From: Nocardioides sp.
Lineage (GTDB): Bacteria; Actinomycetota; Actinomycetes; Propionibacteriales; Nocardioidaceae
Direction: 5' to 3'
DNA: 16,734 nucleotides
Assembly: GCA_030145945.1 (NCBI GenBank)
Contig: JASLDK010000071.1
Coordinates: 1 to 16,734 of the forward strand
The notes under the pieces are model-generated. The model saw nothing but the letters and a program-made list of their open reading frames with translations, ran no database searches and was not told where the DNA came from. Position 1 is the first letter of the stretch; each line of letters opens with the position of its first letter. Of the stretch, positions 1 through 7,455 are shown piece after piece. A program made the position numbers and the translations under genes.

Positions 1-45
1 TTGGCTGGCTCTATTTTTCGACCGACAGTTACTTACACGATTAGA

Positions 46-840
46 ATGGTTGAGGTCATTCCGCTGACGCCTGAGGACGTGAGCAACAAGCGCTTTACTC
101 CCGTCCGGCTCCGCGAGGGCTACGACATGGGCGAGGTCGACCAGTTCCTGGACGAGGTCGAGGCCGAGCTGGCCCGCCTCACCCAGGAGAACGACGACCT
201 TCGCGCGAAGCTCGCAGCCGCTCAGGCCGGTGCTCCTGCCACCCAGGCCGACGTTCCCACCCAGCTCACGCCGGTGCCCGTCGTTGAGGAGCCCCCGGCT
301 CCCGTCGCCGTTCCCGCACCGGTCGAGCCCGTGGTCGCCGCTCCCGCTCCCGTCGCTGCCCCGGCAGCGACCGGCGGCATCGAGACGATCCGCGTCGAGA
401 CCGTTCCCGAGGCATCCAACGCCGCGGCCCGTCTCCTCGAGATCGCCACTCGCAACGCCGACGAGCTCGTCGAGGACGCGAAGAACGAGGCCGACAAGAT
501 CGTCGGCGAGGCCCGCACCAAGTCTGAGCGCCTCGCGTCCGAGGCCAAGGTCAAGTCCGACCGCCTCGAGTCCGACGCCCGCACCCGCGCCGAGATGCTC
601 GACGCTGAGACTGCCGAGCGCCGCACCCAGCTCTTCGGTGACCTCGAGAAGGAGCGCGACAAGCTCTCCGCCGAGGTCGAGACGCTGCGCTCGTTCGAGC
701 GCGAGTACCGCTCGCGCCTCAAGAGCTACTTCACCCAGCAGCTCGAGTCCCTGCAGACGCCGGGCGACACGCTGGCTCCGGCCGAGGAGACCCCCGCTCC
801 CAAGCGGTTGCGCTCCATCCTCGGCGAGGAGGAGGGCTGA
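46..840 (+). CDS. wag31: DivIVA/Wag31 polar growth scaffold
   Basis: Coiled-coil protein of the DivIVA/Wag31 family, which binds curved membrane at the poles and septum and directs apical wall synthesis in actinobacteria. The N-terminal DivIVA domain (about residues 5-60) carries the family signature around PLTPEDVSNKRF and GYDMGEVDQFLDEVE. A Pro/Ala/Val-rich linker follows (about 65-108), then a long charged coiled coil (about 118-236) ending in the typical YRSRLKSYF segment. I chose the ATG at 46 (264 aa) over the in-frame TTG at base 1 because the 15 extra residues are not family-like. No Shine-Dalgarno sequence is visible before this ATG. Most homologues start with M directly before PLTPEDV, which here would need an ATT codon at 58. 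A TATTTT box at 12-17 could be a -10 element. Family identity is secure; the exact start is not. Confidence 0.93.
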   Translation: MVEVIPLTPEDVSNKRFTPVRLREGYDMGEVDQFLDEVEAELARLTQENDDLRAKLAAAQAGAPATQADVPTQLTPVPVVEEPPAPVAVPAPVEPVVAAPAPVAAPAATGGIETIRVETVPEASNAAARLLEIATRNADELVEDAKNEADKIVGEARTKSERLASEAKVKSDRLESDARTRAEMLDAETAERRTQLFGDLEKERDKLSAEVETLRSFEREYRSRLKSYFTQQLESLQTPGDTLAPAEETPAPKRLRSILGEEEG

Positions 841-875
841 CCTCCCCGGTCACCCGCCAGCAGTTCTGAATCGAC

Positions 876-915
876 ACGAACCGGCCGTTCCGCATTCGCG
901 GGGCGGCCGGTTCGT
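876..915 (+). terminator. Strong hairpin terminator after wag31
   Basis: An inverted repeat of 18 pairs (876-893 with 898-915) closes on the four-base loop ATTC. In RNA the only non-Watson-Crick pairs are two G-U wobbles. It lies 36 bases after the wag31 stop and has no T-tract, as is common for actinobacterial terminators. It separates wag31 from the next transcription unit. Confidence 0.75.
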
Positions 916-935
916 CGTACGCCGTGCGCGCCTGC

Positions 936-964
936 TTGGACCTCCGCGCGAGAGCCGATACCCT
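936..964 (+). promoter_or_regulatory. Probable sigma-A promoter for the dksA-like/lspA operon
   Basis: TTGGAC at 936-941 and TACCCT at 959-964 are separated by a 17-base spacer, just after the wag31 terminator. Transcription would start near 971, giving a leader of about 50 bases that ends in a GAGGAG ribosome site at 1011-1016, six bases before the ATG at 1023. Confidence 0.5.
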
Positions 965-1022
965 CCGCAGCACGCCCACCCGCTCGCTGGCGTGTGGGGC
1001 ACCGCCTTCTGAGGAGTCCGTG

Positions 1023-1832
1023 ATGGCCCGCAGCACCAAGAAGACGTTGGCCGGCCAAGCCGCGTCCGCAGCCAAGAAGCTCATTCGCCCCCGCAAGGCA
1101 GTCGCGGCCGATGCTCCCGCGAACAAGGGGGCAGCGGCCAAGAAGACGGCCGCTCCTGCGAAGAAGGCGGCACCGGTCAAGAAGACAGTCGCCCCCGCGA
1201 AGAAGACGGCTCCCGCGAAGACGGCTGCTCCGGCCAAGAAGACGGCCGCCCCCGCCAAGAAGGCTGCTCCGGCCAAGAAGGCTGCTCCGGCCAAGAAGGC
1301 TGCTCCGGCGAAGAAGGCGGCCCCGGCCAAGACGACGGCCGCCCCCGCCAAGAAGGCCGCTCCGGCGAAGAAGGCGGCACCGGCCAAGACGACGGCCGCC
1401 CCGGCCAAGTCGGCTGCTCCGGCCAAGAAGGCGGCACCGGCTTCCCTCGTCGTACTCGAGCACGAGGAGGCGTGGTCGGCCGACGAGCTCGCCGAGGTCA
1501 TGGCCGAGCTTCACGAGCAGCGCGCCGAGAGCGCCAAGATCCTCGAGGAGCAGGAGGCCGACCTGAGCGGGCTGCTACGTGACGCCGGGGACGGCGCGGG
1601 CCAGGATCAGGCGGACCTCGGAGCGACCAGCTTCGAGCGCGACCAGGAACTGACCGTGCTCAATCACGAGCGCGAGAAGGTGGCCCAGATCGACCGTGCG
1701 CTGGCGCGGATCGACGACGGCACCTATGGCGTGTGTGAGTCGTGCGGCAACCCGATCGGCAAGATGCGGTTGATGGCCTTCCCGCGTGCCACACTCTGCA
1801 TGACATGCAAGCAGCGGGAAGAACGACGATAG
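1023..1832 (+). CDS. TraR/DksA C4 zinc-finger protein with a lysine-rich AAPAKK tail
   Basis: A 269-residue protein in two parts. Residues 1-141 are basic and repetitive, with 15 P(A/V)K units from residue 45 on, resembling the tails of histone H1 and actinobacterial HU. Residues about 145-269 resemble TraR/DksA: an acidic helical segment (LNHEREKVAQIDRALARI), then GTYGVCESCG and a C4 finger at C238, C241, C259 and C262. DksA-family proteins bind the RNA polymerase secondary channel, and the basic tail probably binds DNA or RNA. The start has a good GAGGAG site six bases upstream. The gene overlaps lspA by 28 bases. A lysine-rich extension on a DksA-like protein beside lspA is, to my knowledge, not unique in actinobacteria. 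Its role as a regulator or nucleoid protein is inferred. Confidence 0.88.
   Translation: MARSTKKTLAGQAASAAKKLIRPRKAVAADAPANKGAAAKKTAAPAKKAAPVKKTVAPAKKTAPAKTAAPAKKTAAPAKKAAPAKKAAPAKKAAPAKKAAPAKTTAAPAKKAAPAKKAAPAKTTAAPAKSAAPAKKAAPASLVVLEHEEAWSADELAEVMAELHEQRAESAKILEEQEADLSGLLRDAGDGAGQDQADLGATSFERDQELTVLNHEREKVAQIDRALARIDDGTYGVCESCGNPIGKMRLMAFPRATLCMTCKQREERR
1140..1442 (+). repeat. 18-bp in-frame repeats coding AAPAKK units
   Basis: Degenerate tandem repeats, mostly 18 bp long with some 15- and 21-bp variants, encode residues 40-140 of the DksA-like protein. The most uniform copies lie near 1256-1320. Changes between copies are mainly third-position or whole-codon swaps, so the reading frame is kept. 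Copy number is likely to vary between strains by slippage or recombination. Confidence 0.85.
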
Positions 1833-2365
1833 ACGAGCCGAACGGCGGTTCGGCCGACGGCGCCAAGGGACTGCTGGCCAAACCTGCGAGTTGGGCCCTC
1901 TTCATCGCAGTCGCGATCCTGATGGTCGCGATCGACCAGGTGGCGAAGGTCCTTGCCGTGCGTCATCTCACCGGTGAGCCGGACAAGCAGGTCGTCGGAG
2001 ACCTGCTGCAGTTGCACCTGACCTACAACCCGGGCGCGGCCTTCAGCCTCGGCACCCGGTTCACGGTCGTGATCTCCGCTCTCGCGGTGGTCGCGACCGG
2101 TGTGGTCCTGTGGATCAGCCTGCGCGCGGTCAGCAAGGTCTGGGCGATCGCCCTCGGCCTGCTGCTGGCGGGCATCGACGGCAACCTGGTCGACCGCATC
2201 CTCCGAGAGCCCGGTCCGTTCAAGGGCCATGTCGTTGACTTCCTGATGTTGCCGAACTGGCCCGTCTTCAACGTGGCCGACATCTGTATCAACGTCGGTG
2301 TCGTCCTGATCCTGATCCAGGTGCTGCGCGGCATCAGCCTGGCCGGAACCAAGGTGGACAAGTGA
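1805..2365 (+). CDS. lspA: Lipoprotein signal peptidase (signal peptidase II)
   Basis: Membrane aspartyl protease that cleaves the signal peptide of prolipoproteins after the cysteine has been lipidated. The 186-residue protein has four predicted membrane helices and the family motifs in order: IDQVAK in helix 1, TYNPGAAFS, DGNLVDR, VVDF and FNVAD. The catalytic aspartates are D145 (VVDF) and D159 (NVAD), matching D123 and D141 of E. coli LspA. The motif usually written GxxGNxxDR here reads GIDGNLVDR. ATG 1805 is the only reasonable start, because the next in-frame ATG (1921) would cut into helix 1. It lies 28 bases inside the DksA-like gene without a clear ribosome site, so translation is probably coupled. 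The stop overlaps the next gene as GTGA. Confidence 0.96.
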   Translation: MQAAGRTTIDEPNGGSADGAKGLLAKPASWALFIAVAILMVAIDQVAKVLAVRHLTGEPDKQVVGDLLQLHLTYNPGAAFSLGTRFTVVISALAVVATGVVLWISLRAVSKVWAIALGLLLAGIDGNLVDRILREPGPFKGHVVDFLMLPNWPVFNVADICINVGVVLILIQVLRGISLAGTKVDK

Positions 2366-3297
2366 GCACGATCGACCACCGCAGCCTGCGGGTCCCCGAC
2401 AGTCTCGAGGGCGAGCGCGTCGACGTCGCCATGGCCCAGCTCTTCGGGGTCTCCCGGACCCGGGCCGTCGAGCTGATCGCCCAGGGCCAGGTGGTCCTCG
2501 ACGGTGCGGCGGTCAGCGGCAAGAGCGAGCGGGTGCTGAGCGGGTCGGTTCTCGACGTCTCGATCCCGGCCGAGGTCGACCCGCTGGAGATCGTTCCCGA
2601 GCTGGTCGAGGGCATCCGGATCATCCACGACGACGATGCGATCGTGGTGATCGACAAGCCGGTCGGCGTCGCCGTCCATCCTTCCCCGGGGTGGCGGGGA
2701 CAGACCGTCGTCGGGCACCTGGCCGGAGCCGGTTTCCGGATCTCGACCTCGGGGGCCAAGGAGCGCGAGGGCATCGTCCAGCGCCTCGACGTCGGTACGT
2801 CGGGCGTCATGGTGATCGCCAAGTCCGAGCACGCCTATTCGGTGCTCAAGAACGCCTTCCGGCACCGCACGGTCGACAAGACCTATCATGCGCTCGTGCA
2901 GGGACACCCTGACCCGCACGAAGGCACCATCGACGCACCCATCGGCCGCCACCCGAAGTTCGACTACAAGTTCGCGGTGATGGACGACGGTCGTCACAGC
3001 GTCACGCACTACGAGACGCTCGAGGCACACCGGTTTGCCAGCCTGCTGCAGATCCACCTGGAGACAGGCCGGACCCACCAGATCCGTGTCCACATGAGCG
3101 CGCTCAAACACCCATGCGTCGGCGACATCACCTACGGTGCCGACCCGGTCCTGGCTCGCAAGGTCCGCCTGGAACGCCAGTGGTTGCATGCCGTCAAGCT
3201 CGGCTTCGAGCACCCCGACGGTGGGTACGTCGAGTACGAGTCGCCGTACCCCGATGATCTGGCCCAGGCCCTCGACATCATCCGTGACAGCCACTGA
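2362..3297 (+). CDS. RluA-family 23S rRNA pseudouridine synthase (RluD-like)
   Basis: Converts specific uridines in ribosomal RNA to pseudouridine. The 311-residue protein has the RluC/RluD layout: an S4 RNA-binding domain at about residues 12-70 (SRTRAVELIAQGQVVLDG), then the catalytic domain. The active-site motif is QRLDVGTSG with catalytic Asp143; most relatives have His at the first position (HRLD). The later motif LETGRTHQIRVHM is complete. The GTG start at 2362 shares four bases (GTGA) with the lspA stop. An lspA-rluD order is common in bacteria. The RNA position modified cannot be read from the sequence; RluD-like synthases usually act on helix 69. Confidence 0.95.
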   Translation: MSTIDHRSLRVPDSLEGERVDVAMAQLFGVSRTRAVELIAQGQVVLDGAAVSGKSERVLSGSVLDVSIPAEVDPLEIVPELVEGIRIIHDDDAIVVIDKPVGVAVHPSPGWRGQTVVGHLAGAGFRISTSGAKEREGIVQRLDVGTSGVMVIAKSEHAYSVLKNAFRHRTVDKTYHALVQGHPDPHEGTIDAPIGRHPKFDYKFAVMDDGRHSVTHYETLEAHRFASLLQIHLETGRTHQIRVHMSALKHPCVGDITYGADPVLARKVRLERQWLHAVKLGFEHPDGGYVEYESPYPDDLAQALDIIRDSH

Positions 3298-3739
3298 CCT
3301 CCTGCTCCGCCCGGCCACGCCGCTCGACGTGCCGGCCATCGCGGCCGTCCACCTCGCGGCCCGCAGCACGGCCGCGATGCCTGCCAGCGTCCACCCGCCG
3401 GAGGACCTCGCGGTCCACCTCCGGGCCGTCTTGGGTCGTGCCGAGACCTGGGTGGCCGAGTGCGACGCGCGCGTCGTCGGCTATGCCCGGTTCACTCGCA
3501 CCTGGCTCGACGACCTCTACGTCCACCCGGACGCCCAGGGCGCCGGCGTGGGCGGCGTACTCCTTGATCTGGTGAAGACCAGGATCCCGGGCGGTTTCAG
3601 CCTGTGGGTGTTCGAGCAGAACGCGCCGGCCAGGACCTTCTACGTGCGTCGTGGGCTCGTCGAGCGGGAGCACACGGACGGCTCCGAGAACGAGGAGCGG
3701 GCTCCGGATCTTCGAATGGAGTGGGTTCCGCCGGCGTGA
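3284..3739 (+). CDS. GNAT-family N-acetyltransferase
   Basis: A 151-residue single-domain acetyltransferase of unknown substrate. It opens with the usual first strand (LLLRPATPLDVPAIAAVH). The acetyl-CoA pyrophosphate-binding motif is DLYVHPDAQGAGVGG, with the Q-x-x-G-x-G core at about residues 85-90, followed by NAPARTFYVRRGL, typical of the last GNAT helix and strand. I chose GTG 3284, which overlaps the pseudouridine synthase gene by 14 bases, because family homology begins a few residues later; no strong ribosome site is visible. Its place at the end of the lspA operon suggests cotranscription, but rRNA or ribosomal-protein acetylation would be a guess. Confidence 0.88.
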   Translation: MTATDLLLRPATPLDVPAIAAVHLAARSTAAMPASVHPPEDLAVHLRAVLGRAETWVAECDARVVGYARFTRTWLDDLYVHPDAQGAGVGGVLLDLVKTRIPGGFSLWVFEQNAPARTFYVRRGLVEREHTDGSENEERAPDLRMEWVPPA

Positions 3740-3795
3740 GCCGATCGAGGTGAAAAGTCGGAGGTCCCTGCCACCATCTCGGCAAGGCGGTCGCG

Positions 3796-3801
3796 TAGGC
3801 T
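3796..3801 (+). promoter_or_regulatory. Possible -10 box for dnaE1
   Basis: TAGGCT fits the actinobacterial TAnnnT -10 pattern and lies 78 bases before the dnaE1 ATG in the only non-coding stretch (3740-3879) ahead of that gene. No convincing -35 element is seen at the usual distance. A GAGGAG ribosome site lies at 3862-3867, with a longish 12-base spacer to ATG 3880. Confidence 0.25.
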
Positions 3802-3879
3802 GATCTTCTTCCCCGACGTCCATCGAGGCGTCCAGCGTGACCCCCGTTCACCACGACATTCGAGGAGTTCGAACACCTG

Positions 3880-6800
3880 ATGGCAGCAGGTTCCGGGGGA
3901 GCGGACTTCGTCCACCTGCACGTCCACACCGAGTACTCCATGCTCGACGGGGCATCCTTGCTGGACGGCCTCTTCACGCGTGTCAACGACCTCGGCATGA
4001 CGTCGATCGCGATGACCGACCACGGCAACCTGCACGGGGCCTACGACTTCTACTCCAAGGCCAAGAAGTACGGCGTCCAGCCGATCATCGGCATCGAGGC
4101 CTACATCACGCCGGGGACTCCCCGTGGCGAGCGCAAGCGGGTGCGTTGGGGTCAGCAGAACGCCGCGGTCTCCAGCGAGGAGGGCGGCAACGACGTCGCC
4201 GGCGGTGGTGCCTACACCCACATGACGATGTGGGCCGAGTCGACCGCGGGCATGCACAACCTGTTCCGGCTGTCGTCGCGGTCCAGCCTGGAGGGCTACT
4301 TCTACAAGCCCCGGATGGACAAGGAGATCCTCGCCGAGCACAGCGAGGGTGTGATCGTCTCGACCGGTTGCCCGAGTGGCGCGATCCAGACCCGACTGCG
4401 ACTCGGCCAGTGGGACGAGGCCGTGCGTGAGGCCGCCGAGCTGCAGGAGATCTACGGCAAGGACTCCGTCTTCCTGGAGTTGATGGACCATGGCATCTCC
4501 ATCGAGAAGCGGGTGCGTGACGACCTGCTCCGACTCGGCCGGGAGCTCAACATCCCGCCGATCGCCACCAACGACTCCCACTACAACAACCCCGAGGACG
4601 CCGATGCCCACGACGCGCTCATCTGCGTCGCCTCGGGCAAGCGGCTCTCGGACACCAACCGGCTGAAGTTCGACGGCGGCGGCTACTACATCAAGTCCGC
4701 GGCCGAGATGCGCGAGCTGTGGGCCGACAGGTTCGGCATGCCCGAGGCATGCGACAACACCGTCGCCATCGCCGAGCGGTGCTCGGTCGACTTCAACGAG
4801 AACACCGGCGGCTACATGGCGCGCGCCGACATCCCGGGCGGCGAGACCGAGGAGTCCTGGTTCCGCAAGGAGGTGTGGCGCGGCATCGAGACCCGCTACC
4901 CCGGGGACCGGCTGACGCAGGAGGTCAAGGATCGCGTCGAGATGGAGCTCGCAGTCGTCGCGCAGAAGGGCTACTGCGGCTACTTCCTCGTGGTCGCCGA
5001 CTTCATCAACTGGTCCAAGAACAACGGCATCCGAGTGGGGCCGGGGCGTGGTTCCGGTGCAGGCTCCATCGCGGCGTACGCCCTGCGCATCACCGACCTG
5101 TGCCCGCTGGAGCACGGCCTCTACTTCGAGCGGTTCCTCAACCCCGAGCGTCCCTCGATGCCCGACTTCGACATCGACTTCGACGACGCCCGGCGGGGCG
5201 AGGTCATCCAGTACGTCTCCGACAAGTACGGCGCCGACCGGGTCTGCCAGATCGCGACCTTCGGCCGGTTGAAGTCCAAGGCCGCCATCAAGGACGCCGC
5301 CCGGGTGCTCGACCACGGGTTCGCGATCGGCGACCGGATCACCAAGGCGATGCCGCCCGACGTCATGGGCAAGGGTGTGCCGCTGAAGGAGATCTTCAAC
5401 CCCGAGCACAAGCGTTACAACGACGGCGGCGAGTTCCGGGCGCTCTACGAGCAGGATCCCGACGTCCGCACGATCTACCAGACGGCGCTCGGTCTCGAGG
5501 GTCAGATCCGCAACTGGGGCGTGCACGCCGCCGGCGTCATCATGTCCAGTGAGCCGCTGATCGACATCGTCCCGATCATGGCCCGCCCGCAGGACGGCGC
5601 CGTCATCACGCAGTTCGACTATCCGATGTGCGAGTCGCTCGGACTCGTCAAGATGGACTTCCTCGGCCTGTCCAACCTGCGCATCCTCGAGGACGCCCTG
5701 GCCAACATCAAGGCCAACCGCGACGAGGACGTCGTGCTCGAGGAGCTGCCGTTCGACAACCGGGCGACGTACGAACTGATGGGCCGCGGCGAGACCCTCG
5801 GCGTCTTCCAGCTCGATGGTGGCGGCATGCGCGCCCTACTGCGCTCGATGCAGCCGGACACCTTCGCCGACATCACCGCGGTCAGTGCGCTCTATCGCCC
5901 CGGGCCCATGGGTGCCGACTCGCACAACAAGTACGCGCACCGCAAGAACGGCCGCGAGCCGATCGAGCCGATCCATCCCGCGCTCGCGGAGGCGCTCGAG
6001 CCGGTGCTGGGCGAGACCTACGGCCTGATCGTCTATCAGGAGCAGGTGATGGCGATCGCCCAGGTGCTGGCGGGCTATTCGCTCGGCGCCGCCGACAACA
6101 TGCGTCGCGTCATGGGCAAGAAGAAGAAGGCCGAGCTCGACGCCCAGTTCGATGGCTTCCAGGCCGGGATGCTCGAACGCGGCTTCCCGAAGGATGCGAT
6201 CAAGACGCTGTGGGACACCCTCGTCCCCTTCGCCGACTATGCGTTCAACAAGTCCCACTCCGCCGCCTACGGCGTCATCACCTACTGGACGGCCTATCTC
6301 AAGGCCAACTACCCGACCGAGTACATGGCTGCGCTCCTGACGTCCGTCAAGGACGACAAGGACAAGATGGCCATCTACCTCAACGAGTGTCGCCGGATGA
6401 AGATCCAGGTGCTGCCGCCCGATGTGAACGAGTCGGCGCACAACTTCACCGCCGTCGGTCGCGACATCCGCTTCGGTCTGACCGCGATCCGCAACGTCGG
6501 CTCGAACGTGGTCGACGGCATCGCTGCCGCCCGTTCCGAGCAGGGGCGGTACGCCGACTTCAACGACTTCTTGTCCAAGGTCCCAGCAACCGTCTGCAAC
6601 AAGCGCGTCATCGATTCGCTGATCAAGGCGGGCGCCTTCGACGACATGAAGCACAGGCGTCGTGCCCTGGTGGCGATCCACGAGACCGCCGTTGACCAGT
6701 ACGTCGACATCAAGCGCAACGAGGCGATCGGTCAGGACTCGCTTTTCGCGGGACTCGACGACGATGCCGGCGATGGCGGTTTTGGTGTCAGCGTCGCGAT

Positions 6801-7455
6801 CCCCGACATCGACGACTGGGACAAGATGACCCTGCTCGGCCATGAGCGGGAGATGTTGGGTCTCTACGTCTCCGACCATCCGCTGCTCGGTCTCGAGCAC
6901 GTTCTCTCCAACGGCACCGACTGCACCATCGGTCAATTGGTGACCGACGAGTCCCGTGCCCACAACTCGACCGTGACGGTCGCCGGTCTGGTCACCTCCA
7001 TCCAACGCAAGATCACCAAGAACGGCGATCCGTGGGCCACGGTGACGGTCGAGGACCTCGAAGGTGCGATCGACGTGCTGCTGTTCCCCAACAGCTATCG
7101 GCTCGCGGCGCCCTACCTCACCGAGGACGCGATCATCCGGGTGCGCGGGCAGATCGACAAGGAGCGCGAGCCGGCGACCCTGCGAGGCCAGGAGGTGACC
7201 GTCCCCGATCTCGACAAGGGCAGTGACGGCCCGGTGGTCATCAGCCTGCCGTCGACCCGGTGCACCGGCCCCGTCGTCCAGCAACTGAAAGAGGTCCTCA
7301 TCACCCACGCCGGGTTGACCGAGGTGCGCCTGCAGTTGTTGAGCCGCGACTCCACCAAGGTCATGCGGCTGGGGGACAATCTTCGGGTGACTCCCTCGTC
7401 CGCGCTCTTCGCTGACCTCAAGCAACTCCTCGGACCGGGGTGCCTGGCCGGATGA
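3880..7455 (+). CDS. dnaE: Replicative DNA polymerase III alpha subunit, DnaE1
   Basis: The 1191-residue chromosomal replicase. The N-terminal PHP domain (about 10-290) keeps all nine metal ligands expected for an active 3'-5' exonuclease: H14, H16, D23, H48, E73, H114, C164, D232 and H234. Six more residues than the mycobacterial enzyme lie between E73 and H114. The palm holds the catalytic aspartates D431 and D433 in PDFDIDFDD and D593 in VKMDFLGL. The C-terminal part has an internal clamp-binding motif, QDSLF (952-956), and an OB fold from about 1018 (VTVAGLVTSIQRKITKNG). Length and PHP content fit DnaE1 rather than the error-prone DnaE2. In Mycobacterium tuberculosis the DnaE1 PHP domain is the main proofreader, so the same is expected here. 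Its stop overlaps the next gene as ATGA. Confidence 0.98.
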   Translation: MAAGSGGADFVHLHVHTEYSMLDGASLLDGLFTRVNDLGMTSIAMTDHGNLHGAYDFYSKAKKYGVQPIIGIEAYITPGTPRGERKRVRWGQQNAAVSSEEGGNDVAGGGAYTHMTMWAESTAGMHNLFRLSSRSSLEGYFYKPRMDKEILAEHSEGVIVSTGCPSGAIQTRLRLGQWDEAVREAAELQEIYGKDSVFLELMDHGISIEKRVRDDLLRLGRELNIPPIATNDSHYNNPEDADAHDALICVASGKRLSDTNRLKFDGGGYYIKSAAEMRELWADRFGMPEACDNTVAIAERCSVDFNENTGGYMARADIPGGETEESWFRKEVWRGIETRYPGDRLTQEVKDRVEMELAVVAQKGYCGYFLVVADFINWSKNNGIRVGPGRGSGAGSIAAYALRITDLCPLEHGLYFERFLNPERPSMPDFDIDFDDARRGEVIQYVSDKYGADRVCQIATFGRLKSKAAIKDAARVLDHGFAIGDRITKAMPPDVMGKGVPLKEIFNPEHKRYNDGGEFRALYEQDPDVRTIYQTALGLEGQIRNWGVHAAGVIMSSEPLIDIVPIMARPQDGAVITQFDYPMCESLGLVKMDFLGLSNLRILEDALANIKANRDEDVVLEELPFDNRATYELMGRGETLGVFQLDGGGMRALLRSMQPDTFADITAVSALYRPGPMGADSHNKYAHRKNGREPIEPIHPALAEALEPVLGETYGLIVYQEQVMAIAQVLAGYSLGAADNMRRVMGKKKKAELDAQFDGFQAGMLERGFPKDAIKTLWDTLVPFADYAFNKSHSAAYGVITYWTAYLKANYPTEYMAALLTSVKDDKDKMAIYLNECRRMKIQVLPPDVNESAHNFTAVGRDIRFGLTAIRNVGSNVVDGIAAARSEQGRYADFNDFLSKVPATVCNKRVIDSLIKAGAFDDMKHRRRALVAIHETAVDQYVDIKRNEAIGQDSLFAGLDDDAGDGGFGVSVAIPDIDDWDKMTLLGHEREMLGLYVSDHPLLGLEHVLSNGTDCTIGQLVTDESRAHNSTVTVAGLVTSIQRKITKNGDPWATVTVEDLEGAIDVLLFPNSYRLAAPYLTEDAIIRVRGQIDKEREPATLRGQEVTVPDLDKGSDGPVVISLPSTRCTGPVVQQLKEVLITHAGLTEVRLQLLSRDSTKVMRLGDNLRVTPSSALFADLKQLLGPGCLAG

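Noticed and set aside
1140..1442. Possible CRISPR-like or intergenic tandem array
   Set aside because: The repeats are contiguous without unique spacers and code in frame for a lysine-rich tail.
726..1514. Two overlapping minus-strand frames coding Gly/Leu/Arg-rich and Ala/Phe-rich repeats
   Set aside because: They are the reverse reading of the AAPAKK repeat and do not resemble known repeat proteins.
2023..3369. A 448-codon minus-strand frame opposite lspA and the pseudouridine synthase gene
   Set aside because: The plus-strand genes carry clear catalytic motifs in this stretch; the antisense protein is low-complexity and family-less.
3640..5526. A 628-codon open frame on the minus strand opposite the GNAT gene and dnaE1
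   Set aside because: It is the mirror of G/C-rich third positions in the real genes. The protein is a monotonous mix of Val, Asp, Leu, Gly and Arg with no recognisable domain, and dnaE1 on the plus strand is certain.
5836..7425. A 529-codon minus-strand frame opposite dnaE1
   Set aside because: Same cause: an antisense shadow of a high-GC gene, with no motif or ribosome site.
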